Shown here piece after piece: positions 54,899 through 62,600 of a DNA stretch of 64,000 bases (its first letter is position 1; each line of letters opens with the position of its first letter). Origin of the DNA: CAVUCH01 sp963739995 (GTDB taxonomy: Bacteria; Acidobacteriota; Vicinamibacteria; Vicinamibacterales; JAENWD01). The notes beneath the pieces were generated by a model. The model made no database searches. It worked only from the letters and a program-made list of their open reading frames with translations, and was not told where the DNA came from. The DNA is taken from NCBI GenBank assembly GCA_963739995.1, contig CAVUCH010000022.1, forward strand, positions 62,001-126,000, written 5' to 3'. Position numbers and translations under genes: made by a program.

Positions 54899-55813
54899 GT
54901 GAAGTTGATCGTTCAACCAGATGACACCGTGGCGCCGCTCATCGCGGCCATCCGGCACGCCCGCAAGTCGGTGGATGTCATGGTGTTCCGCTTCGACCGG
55001 GCCGACCTCCGGCGGGCGCTCGCCGAAGCCGTCGGCCGCGGTGTGGCCGTGCGCACGCTCATCGCTCACGCCAACAGCGAGGGCCCCCGCAGACTGCGCA
55101 AGCTCGAGTTGGACCTGCTGGCGTCGGGCATCACCGTCGCCCGCACCGCCGACGACCTGCTCCGCTATCACGCCAAGTTCATCGTGGTCGACCGCAGCCG
55201 GGCCTTTATTCTTGCGTTCAACTTCACCGCCCTCGACATCAATAAGAGCCGCAGCTTCGGAGTCGAGGTGCGGACGCGCCGGATCGTGCAGGAGCTGCTG
55301 ACCCTCTTCGAGGCCGACGCGGGACGCCAGCCATACAAGGCCGAGGTCGCAGATCTCATCGTCAGCCCGCTGAATGCGCGCGACCGCCTGGCGGCTTTCA
55401 TCCGCGCTGCCCGCCACCAGCTGTTCATCTATGACACGAAGCTGAGCGATCCCAAGATGCTGTCTCTGCTGCGCGAGCGCGTGCGCGCGGGCGTCGACGT
55501 GCGGGTGATCGGGCACGTGGCCAAGCCCGGCGCCACAATCACGTGGGCTCCGCTGAACGGCCGGCGCCTTCACGCGCGCGCCATGATTGCCGACGGCCGG
55601 CGGGCGTTCATCGGCAGCCAGAGCCTCAAGCGAATCGAGCTAGACAAGCGGCGCGAAGTGGGCCTCGTCATCCGCGATCGCGCCATTGTCAAACAGATGG
55701 AGTCGATGTTTGCCGAAGACTGGGCCAGATCGTTCAAGGCCGCGAACGTCGAGCGCGGCGATCACGAGAAGTCCCCGATCGTGGTGCGAAGTCAGGGAAC
55801 TGCAGTGACGTGA
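54899..55813 (+). CDS. Phospholipase D-family protein
   Basis: The 304-residue protein has two PLD active-site motifs. The first, YHAKFIVVDRSRAFILAFNF, is a good HxKxxxxD. The second, LHARAMIADGRRAFIGSQSL, has Arg in place of the HKD lysine (HxRxxxxD), an unusual change. No signal peptide is seen; the start KLIVQPDDTVAPLIAAI is cytoplasmic. Enzymes of this group act on phospholipids or nucleic acid. The 140 nt upstream hold nothing obvious; after its stop, 170 nt are empty. Confidence 0.83.
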   Translation: MKLIVQPDDTVAPLIAAIRHARKSVDVMVFRFDRADLRRALAEAVGRGVAVRTLIAHANSEGPRRLRKLELDLLASGITVARTADDLLRYHAKFIVVDRSRAFILAFNFTALDINKSRSFGVEVRTRRIVQELLTLFEADAGRQPYKAEVADLIVSPLNARDRLAAFIRAARHQLFIYDTKLSDPKMLSLLRERVRAGVDVRVIGHVAKPGATITWAPLNGRRLHARAMIADGRRAFIGSQSLKRIELDKRREVGLVIRDRAIVKQMESMFAEDWARSFKAANVERGDHEKSPIVVRSQGTAVT

Positions 55814-55983
55814 CATGACAGGCTGCCGGCCACCGGGAGGCGACTGCCGACCTGTCGCGCCGGCGGCCACGTCTGGGCAGAGATTGCCGCACGATGGGTT
55901 GCGGCGGAACGAGCGCCGGTCGGGCTGAGGCAAGGCAGCATGCCTGCAGCAGCCAGTCGTCTGGAGCCCGCACGCTCTGAAGG

Positions 55984-57006
55984 TCACCTGAGACTGGACA
56001 CTCCCGGCTCCGGCACGCTTGCGGTCTGCGCGGCTTCGACGCGGGTGCGAAGCTGACGCACCATCCGGCCCACGCGGAACGACGCGTCGAAGATCGGATC
56101 GATCCGCAGGAACCCGAACAGCCGGTGCCTTCCGATCGCCGCGAGGCCTGCTGAGGCGATACATCCGCAGCTGCTGCAATCGGGCGTCCCGCCAAACTGG
56201 CACGGGCTGATCTTCGTTTGCAGGTCGGCCGAGAGCGTGTGGGTCACCCGCGAGAAGATGCAGTCGGCCGGCGAATCCGGCGGAGTGGCGTAGACGTTGA
56301 TGAGCCCCTTCGGCATTTCCATCTTCGGGTACTCCAGCCGCATGGCGAGCAGCTCGTTCACCACCTGCTCTCGATCTTCGGGACGAAGCTTCTCGGCCGA
56401 TTCCTCACCAAGCTGCGGCGTGTAGAGGCTGAACCAGATCTTACGGACGTGCGGCTGGCGTGACCAGAAGTCGGCGAACTGCCGCAGGTACCCTTCCCGT
56501 CCGACGAGCTGACGCGTCACCGTGCAGTGCACGACGATCTGATGTCCGACGATGTGCTTGAGGACGCGATCGTAGGTGGCGGGCGCCCGGCGGACGTCGT
56601 GCTCCGGCTGCAGGCCATCGATGGACACGACGATCGACAGGCGCGGGATAGCCGCCCACTGAGCCGGGATCGGCCGCACGGCGCTCGTCACGACCTGCAT
56701 GTGCAATCCCATCTCAGAGAGGCGCGGCAGCAGCACGTCCAGCTCGCGGAAGCGGACGAGCGGCTCGCCGCCGACGAGCGAGACGTGCACGGGGCGGTGC
56801 TTCCGGACGAGTTCGATGACACCGTCGATGAGCGCCTGACCCTTGAAATCGCTCACTTCGCGGAGGGTGATGCCGCCGCCCAGGTGCTCGGACCCGTAGG
56901 CGTAACACCCCGGGCACCGCAGGGGACACTCACGCGTGATCTCGATCGAGAGCGAGGGCGTGTAGCCAGTAAGAATTCGACCCCAGGACTGCACAATCCC
57001 GTCCAT
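55984..57006 (-). CDS. Radical SAM protein of unknown substrate
   Basis: ATG 57006 follows a good AGGAGG site and yields 340 residues. The cluster motif is CPLRCPGC (CxxxCxxC) within SLSIEITRECPLRCPGCYAYG, followed by SLVGGEPLVR. The C-terminal part has PCQFGGTPDCSSCGC, a possible additional cluster or SPASM-like site. Such proteins modify peptides or proteins or act on lipids. It is divergent from a SET-domain gene, which may hint at a shared target, but no precursor peptide gene is visible. Confidence 0.85.
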   Translation of the reverse strand: MDGIVQSWGRILTGYTPSLSIEITRECPLRCPGCYAYGSEHLGGGITLREVSDFKGQALIDGVIELVRKHRPVHVSLVGGEPLVRFRELDVLLPRLSEMGLHMQVVTSAVRPIPAQWAAIPRLSIVVSIDGLQPEHDVRRAPATYDRVLKHIVGHQIVVHCTVTRQLVGREGYLRQFADFWSRQPHVRKIWFSLYTPQLGEESAEKLRPEDREQVVNELLAMRLEYPKMEMPKGLINVYATPPDSPADCIFSRVTHTLSADLQTKISPCQFGGTPDCSSCGCIASAGLAAIGRHRLFGFLRIDPIFDASFRVGRMVRQLRTRVEAAQTASVPEPGVSSLR

Positions 57007-57187
57007 AACACCTCCTGCGCGCCGCGTCGCAGCCTGCAGGAATGATAGCAGACGGTGGCGATCGCACTCGCACCGCCGCGGACGCCCGAGCGCCGCGGCC
57101 ACGCGCGCGTGCTGTTTTTTGGATCGCTCCGGTGATGACGCTCGCCGTATGGAGCGGCGCTCCGGATCGTGTATCGTGATACCGCCT

Positions 57188-57580
57188 ATGATTGAGCGCC
57201 GTAAGTCGAAGATCGCGGGCTGGGGCGTGTACGCCACCCAGGCCATCCCCAAGAACAAGCGGATCATCCACTACGCGGGCGAGAAAATCACGCACCAGGA
57301 GAGCCTCGAGCGCGAGCTGAAGTACCTCGAGAGGGGGCGGATCTGGTGCTTCACGCTCAATCGCCGGTGGGTCATCGATGCGGGCGTCGGCGGGAACGTT
57401 GCGAGGTTCATCAATCACTCCTGCAACCCGAACTGCTGGATCGAGGTCAAGGACGGCGTGATCTGGATCCGCGCATCCCGCACGCTGCGCAAGGGTGAGG
57501 AGTTGACGTACAACTACAACACGACCGGCGACGCCGAGATTCCGTGCAGGTGCCGCCCGGGGTGCACGCACAAGATATGA
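57188..57580 (+). CDS. SET domain-containing protein, lysine methyltransferase-like
   Basis: The 130-residue protein is almost only a SET domain: SKIAGWGVYATQAIPKNKRI at the start, GGNVARFINHSCNPNCW (SAM and active-site motif NHSCNPN) and GEELTYNYNT, followed by a post-SET-like CRCRPGC. It would transfer methyl groups to lysine. Such short SET proteins occur in several bacterial phyla, often as possible acquisitions from eukaryotes. ATG 57188 begins the conserved part. It overlaps the next gene by four bases. Confidence 0.88.
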   Translation: MIERRKSKIAGWGVYATQAIPKNKRIIHYAGEKITHQESLERELKYLERGRIWCFTLNRRWVIDAGVGGNVARFINHSCNPNCWIEVKDGVIWIRASRTLRKGEELTYNYNTTGDAEIPCRCRPGCTHKI

Positions 57581-58252
57581 GTCGCCGGCAGATGCTCTAT
57601 CTGCACGGCTTCGCCTCCTCGCCGCGATCGTCCAAGGCGGCCTGGTTCACGGCCCGCGCGCGCGAGGCGGGCGTGCCGCTCGCGTGCCCCGACCTCAATG
57701 GCGACGACTTCGAGAGCCTGACGATCACGCGCCAGCTCGATCATGTCGATGGCGCGATCGACGCGATGCCGGATGGCCCCGTCGGTACTGGTGGGATCCA
57801 GTCTCGGTGCCTTGGTCGCGCTCTTTGCGGCCGAACGGCGCCAGGGCAGTATCCGCGCGGCACGGCACCCAATCGACGCGCTCGTATTCCTGGCCCCGGC
57901 ACTGGACCTGGCGCCGGGACTCGCGCGGCACTTCGGGCCGGCGGCCATGGGGCAGTGGCGCGCCACCGGACGGCTCGACGTATTCCATTACGGCGAGAAC
58001 CGCACACGCGCGCTCGGCTACGGCTTCTTCGCCGACGCCGAGCGCTACGACGCATTCGCCGCGAGCGACACCACCCCGACCCTGGTTTACCAGGGCACAC
58101 GCGATCAGACCGTCGATGCCTCGATGGTTGCCCGCTGGGCGAGCACCAGGCCACACGTCACGCTGCACGAGGTGGACGACGATCATCAACTTTTGGCGAG
58201 CCTCGATTCGATGTGGACGGGGATCCGCCAATTCCTCGGCCTGGTCTCGTGA
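57577..58252 (+). CDS. YqiA/YcfP-type alpha/beta hydrolase (one +1 frameshift)
   Basis: From ATG 57577, overlapping the SET stop (ATGA), the protein reads MLYLHGFASSPRSSKAAWFT and CPDLNGDDFESLTITRQ. After DGP the frame must drop one G (57784-57785) to continue VLVGSSLGALVALFAAER, with the nucleophile Ser in GSSLG, and then YQGTRDQTVD and DDDHQLL (Asp and His). Corrected length is 224 residues. Esterases of this kind hydrolyse small acyl esters. Uncorrected, the frame falsely fuses with the next gene. Confidence 0.82.
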
Positions 58253-60756
58253 TCCACCGGCGCTCCGCCGGACGCGCTGCCGCGCTCGCAATCGTCGCCG
58301 TTGGCAGCATCAGTGCCGCCACACATGCGCCCGTCGGGGGTGCGCAACCGTCGGGGCCGGCCCGCCGCATCGGATGGCGGGTGGTCGAGATATCGACGGG
58401 ACGCGCCGTCGACACGGAGGACCCCGAGCTGGTGGCGCGTGCCGTGCTGCCAGGCTCCCTCATGAAGCTGCCGGCGCTGGTTGCCTCCGTCGAGAGCGGC
58501 GCCATCACGCCTGCGACGCACCTCCAGTGCCCCGGCTCGGTTGTGGTCGGCGGCCGGCGCATCGGGTGCCAGCACCCGCGCCGGGCACATCGCCTCAGCG
58601 CCGTGGAGGCGTTCGCGTTGTCGTGCAACGTGTTCTTCGCGCGGGCCAGCGAGCGGCTCTCACGCGACGTGCTGAACGGCGTGCTGACCTCGTTCGGCTG
58701 GCCGACCGTTCCGGCGGAACGGACCCTGGCGATGGCCGCGACCGGGATCGAAGGCACCGCGCTATCGCCGGGGGCGCTTCTCGCCGGGTTTCGGCAGGTG
58801 CTCCTGGATCCGCCGGGCGTGTCGATGCGGTCACCGACGCGCACGATGGTCAGGGAGGCCTTGGCAGTGGCAGCGCGGGAAGGCACGGCGGCCGCGTTCC
58901 GTGCCCGTGGCGTGCAGGCGCTCGCGAAGACCGGCACGAGCGAGACCATGGACGGGCGTTCGCTGGGGCTGGTGCTTGCCGCCTGGCCTGCCGATCGTCC
59001 GAATCGCGCGGCGATCGTCGTCGTCGAGGGTGGGTCAGGCCCCGACGCAGCTACGATCGGGGCGGCCCTCGCACGCGGCGAGCGGCCAGTCGTCACCCCG
59101 CCGGTGCGGACCGCGCCGCTGGTTTTGGCGCCGCCGGCGCCCTCTGCCGCGCCAGCCGATCCTCCCCCCGCTGCACTCGCGGCCTCCGGCAGTCCGCCTC
59201 CACATCCGCCGATCGAAGGCGCAGGGGCCACTGTGACGATAAGGGTTGGCACGCCACAACCCCGGGGAGCGTACGTGGTCAGAGGGCTGCCCGTCGAAGA
59301 CTACGTGACGCGGGTGCTCGCCGGCGAAGCGGCGGCCCGCACCGCTCCCGCAGGGCTCGAGGCGCTGGCGATTGCCGCTCGTACCTTTGCGTTCGCCAAC
59401 CGCCGCCGGCACGCACGCGACGGATTCGATCTCTGCGACTCCACGCACTGCCAGGTGCTGCGGGAACCCTACCCGGCGGCCCGCGCCGCATCCGCCGCCA
59501 CGGCGGGACAGGTGCTCGCGTGGCAGGGCGCGCCGGCGGCGGTCTTCTACACGGCCTCGTGTGGGGGACGGACAGAGCGGCCATCAGCCGTATGGCCGGG
59601 GGCCGCCGACCCGCCATATCTGCCTTCCCGCCGCGATCGCGGCTGCCGTGGCGAGCCCAGGTGGAGCGCGGCAATCGCGGAGGCCGACGTCCAACGCGCG
59701 CTCGCCGCGTCCGGCTATCGCGGCGCGAGGCTCCGCAAGATGAGGGTCCGCGATCGCGCGGCTTCGGGCCGTGTCGCCATGCTGTCTCTCGACGGGCTGA
59801 GCCCTGGAACCATCTCCGGGCAGAGCTTCCGCATGGTGATCGGTCGCGCGCTGGGGTGGCAGGTGGTCAAGAGCACCGCCTTCGACCTGTCACAACGGCG
59901 GGGTGTGTATACGTTCAGGGGCCATGGCTACGGCCACGGCGTCGGCTTCTGCGTGATCGGGTCCATGCGCCGCGCCGCCGACGGCGAATCGCGCACCTCA
60001 TTGCTGAACGCGTACTTTCCTGGCCTGCAGGTGGCCGACTACCGCACGCTTGCCCTGCCCGGGGCCCCGGTCGCACCACCGGGAGAGCCGCCCCCGGCAC
60101 TGGCCAGCGGTGAAGCGAGCAGTGTCGTCCTCGAGACGCCACGACCTGCATCTGGAACCGAAGCGTCAGCCGCTGGCGAGCCCGCCGGCTCCGTCGTGAG
60201 CACGTCTCGCGCAGGTGGCGCGTCACTCACACTGCAGCTGCCTGCGGCCGATGCGAAGGAGAGGGTATCGCTCCAGGCGCTGCTCGACGGCGCACTCTCG
60301 GGAGCCAGTGCACGCACGGGGCGGGCGGCGCCGGCTGCTGTCTCTGTGATCGTCCATCCGTCGACCGAGAGCTTCAGGCTCGCCACCAACCAGCCGTGGT
60401 GGGCCGATGCGTTTGAGCACGGGAATCAGGTGGACGTCCAGCCCTTGAGCGTGCTGCGGCAGCGCGGTGTGCTGGAACAGGCACTCGCGCACATCCTGGC
60501 ACGCACCGTCATCGCGCCAGTAGTCGCCGGACGTGCGGCGTGGGTGCAGGACGGCGCGGCGATGTACGCGGCGGGGCTGATTGATCCGTCTGCCGTTGCC
60601 GCTGCACGGGCGGACAGGCGCCCGCAGCGGTGTCCCTCCGATGACGAGCTGCGACGTCCCGTGTCGGCGGCGGGTGCCCGTGACGCGCATGCCCGTGCCA
60701 GGGACTGCTTCGCCCGCGCCCTCGGCGCGGGGAAGCGGTGGCACGAGGTACGCTGA
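58249..60756 (+). CDS. Fusion: transpeptidase-like domain, SpoIID domain and peptidase-MA-like C-terminus
   Basis: GTG 58249 overlaps the esterase stop; the 835-residue protein has an N-terminal hydrophobic segment. Residues ~25-285 resemble a penicillin-binding transpeptidase with SxxK (SLMK), SCN and KTG (LAKTGTSE) motifs. After a Pro/Ala-rich linker a SpoIID domain follows (about 335-605): GLPVEDYVTRVLAGE, LEALAIAARTFAFAN, LCDSTHCQVL, SCGGRTE and RGHGYGHGVGFC. The last ~120 residues resemble peptidase-MA-like domains, but the HExxH site reads HILAR, so it is probably inactive. It likely acts on peptidoglycan outside the membrane. SpoIID outside sporulation is not rare; this triple fusion is. 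Confidence 0.78.
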   Translation: MIHRRSAGRAAALAIVAVGSISAATHAPVGGAQPSGPARRIGWRVVEISTGRAVDTEDPELVARAVLPGSLMKLPALVASVESGAITPATHLQCPGSVVVGGRRIGCQHPRRAHRLSAVEAFALSCNVFFARASERLSRDVLNGVLTSFGWPTVPAERTLAMAATGIEGTALSPGALLAGFRQVLLDPPGVSMRSPTRTMVREALAVAAREGTAAAFRARGVQALAKTGTSETMDGRSLGLVLAAWPADRPNRAAIVVVEGGSGPDAATIGAALARGERPVVTPPVRTAPLVLAPPAPSAAPADPPPAALAASGSPPPHPPIEGAGATVTIRVGTPQPRGAYVVRGLPVEDYVTRVLAGEAAARTAPAGLEALAIAARTFAFANRRRHARDGFDLCDSTHCQVLREPYPAARAASAATAGQVLAWQGAPAAVFYTASCGGRTERPSAVWPGAADPPYLPSRRDRGCRGEPRWSAAIAEADVQRALAASGYRGARLRKMRVRDRAASGRVAMLSLDGLSPGTISGQSFRMVIGRALGWQVVKSTAFDLSQRRGVYTFRGHGYGHGVGFCVIGSMRRAADGESRTSLLNAYFPGLQVADYRTLALPGAPVAPPGEPPPALASGEASSVVLETPRPASGTEASAAGEPAGSVVSTSRAGGASLTLQLPAADAKERVSLQALLDGALSGASARTGRAAPAAVSVIVHPSTESFRLATNQPWWADAFEHGNQVDVQPLSVLRQRGVLEQALAHILARTVIAPVVAGRAAWVQDGAAMYAAGLIDPSAVAAARADRRPQRCPSDDELRRPVSAAGARDAHARARDCFARALGAGKRWHEVR

Positions 60757-60787
60757 CCGCTCACGCAGAACGGTCGACGTGCGTGTT

Positions 60788-62194
60788 CTATTGCAGCTGC
60801 AGCGCTACCACGGTTGCAATCGGGTCCGGTGGCGCGGACGGCAGGCGCAGCGTCACCCCGTCCGGCGTCGTCGAAATCGCCACCTGCGCACCGCGGTTGG
60901 CCAGCAGCGTGGCGGCCTTGACGGTGCGGCCAAACGCCGGCACCTTCAGCTCGCCGTTCGCGGGCCAATCGAATACGTGGAGGTACAGCATGCCTGGCTT
61001 GCTCGTCGCGCGGCCCCACGCGAGCGGAGCGGCGAATGGACTGGCGGCCGACCCGTAGATTGCCTCTCCGTTCACCTGCATCCAGCGCCCGACGGCGGCG
61101 AGCCGTTCGACGCTCGGGCCGGGAATGCGGCCCTCGGCGGTTGGTCCAACGTTCAACAGGTAGTTGCCGCCCTTGGACGCGGCGTCCACGAGCTGCCGCA
61201 CGAGCGTCTCTGCCGGCTTCCAGTTCTCGTCGTACGACTTGAACCCCCACGTGTCGTTCATCGTCATGCAGGTTTCCCAGTCCACGCCTTTCAGTCCGGA
61301 TGCCGGAATCTGCTGCTCTGGTGTTCCGAAGTCGCCGGCGTACTGCTGATCGCTCTTGCTCAGTCCTTCCATGCCCTTGCGGCCCTTGCCCACCCGGTTG
61401 TTGACGATGAGCGACGGCTTCATGGCGCGGACGTATGCGTAGAGCTCCTTGCCGTCCTGCTCCGTCCACCAGTCCACCCATTCACCGTCGAACCAGAGGA
61501 CTTCGGGGTCGTAGCTCGTGACCAGTTCCTTCAGCTGCGCCTTCATGTAATCGACGTACTCGGCCTTCCGCGCTGGCACCATTCTCGTTTTGCGGTCGCC
61601 AGCCGTGGCGTGCTTCCCGGCGCTCTCCGCCGTCTGCGACGGATGATGCCAGTCCATGATCGAGTAGTAGAAGCAGAACTTCAGGCCCTGGCGCTTCGCT
61701 TCCGCGGAGAGCGCCTTCATGACGTCCTTCTTGTAAGGCGTGGCGTCCACGATATCGTATTGGCTGACGCCGCTGTCGAACATCGAGAAGCCGTCGTGAT
61801 GTTTCGAGGTGATCACGATGTACTTCATGCCGGCGCCCTTGGCGATGCGCACCCACTCGACCGCGTCGAAGGCGGTCGGGTTGAACTGCGGCGCGAACTT
61901 TTCGTAGTCCGCGCGGGGGATGTTCGCCCAGGACATGATCCACTCGCCGATCTCCTTGTCGCGCTTGCCCTGGTAGTCGCCGGCCGGCACCGCATAGAGG
62001 CCCCAGTGAATGAACATGCCGAACCGTGCCTCGCGCCACCAGCGCATGCGCTGATCGCGCTCGGCGGGTGTTTCGGACGCTGCCCCGGTCGTTGTGGCGT
62101 TCCCCTGGGCGTGTAGCGCTGTGAAGCCTGGCGCGCTCGTCGTGATGAGCAGTCCGAGAAAGAAAACGCCTGCTGCCGCGCGGTGGGTTGTCAT
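60788..62194 (-). CDS. Secreted alpha-L-fucosidase, GH29
   Basis: The 468-residue protein has a signal peptide (ending near GFTALHAQG) and GH29 hallmarks: ARFGMFIHWGLYAVPAG, YIVITSKHHDGFSMFDS, YYSIMDWHHP, the nucleophile Asp in EVLWFDGEW and NNRVGKG. The C-terminal KGGNYLLNVGPTAEGRIP is also conserved. It would remove terminal fucose from glycans in the periplasm or outside the cell. It is convergent with the fusion gene and divergent from the small protein at 62348. Confidence 0.92.
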   Translation of the reverse strand: MTTHRAAAGVFFLGLLITTSAPGFTALHAQGNATTTGAASETPAERDQRMRWWREARFGMFIHWGLYAVPAGDYQGKRDKEIGEWIMSWANIPRADYEKFAPQFNPTAFDAVEWVRIAKGAGMKYIVITSKHHDGFSMFDSGVSQYDIVDATPYKKDVMKALSAEAKRQGLKFCFYYSIMDWHHPSQTAESAGKHATAGDRKTRMVPARKAEYVDYMKAQLKELVTSYDPEVLWFDGEWVDWWTEQDGKELYAYVRAMKPSLIVNNRVGKGRKGMEGLSKSDQQYAGDFGTPEQQIPASGLKGVDWETCMTMNDTWGFKSYDENWKPAETLVRQLVDAASKGGNYLLNVGPTAEGRIPGPSVERLAAVGRWMQVNGEAIYGSAASPFAAPLAWGRATSKPGMLYLHVFDWPANGELKVPAFGRTVKAATLLANRGAQVAISTTPDGVTLRLPSAPPDPIATVVALQLQ

Positions 62195-62347
62195 CCTGTG
62201 CCTCTCGCCTGGCGCCAGGGACGAGCGGCGCCGGCCGGTAGCTTACCGCAGGGAGCGCGAGGGAGCGCGGTGCCGCGCGCGGCCGCGGGCCGAAGGGCCC
62301 CGTCACGCTACAATCTCCGCGACCCCGGCGGTCGAGGAGGCCCCGCG

Positions 62348-62584
62348 ATGATTCACTTGTTCGATGACGAGACAGGCGCATCCGTCGGAACGATTACCGA
62401 AGACCAGCTGCAGTACCTGGCGGATCAGCTCGAGGAAGAGTCGCCCGGCGACACCGACTACTTCATCAACCGCGAGACGCTCGACCTGTTCGAGGAGAAC
62501 GGGGCAGACCCGGACCTCCTCGCAGTCCTGCGGGGGGCCCTCGGCAAGCGCGACGAAATGGAGGTCCGCTGGGAACGGCGGTAG
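62348..62584 (+). CDS. Small conserved hypothetical protein
   Basis: The 78-residue acidic protein reads MIHLFDDETGASVGTI and QLQYLADQLEEESPGDTDYFIN, ending in LLAVLRGALGKRDEMEVRWERR. A GAGGAGG site precedes the ATG. I recall similar small proteins in Acidobacteriota, sometimes with inherited but unsupported names; no function can be stated. It is 16 nt upstream of the prolyl oligopeptidase gene and probably co-transcribed. Confidence 0.7.
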   Translation: MIHLFDDETGASVGTITEDQLQYLADQLEEESPGDTDYFINRETLDLFEENGADPDLLAVLRGALGKRDEMEVRWERR

Positions 62585-62600
62585 CGCCTCCCAGGTTCCG

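Noticed and set aside
57544..60756. A 1,070-residue esterase-SpoIID fusion
   Set aside because: An extra G at 57784-57785 pushes the esterase frame into that of the next gene; the corrected esterase ends at 58252 and the next gene starts at GTG 58249.
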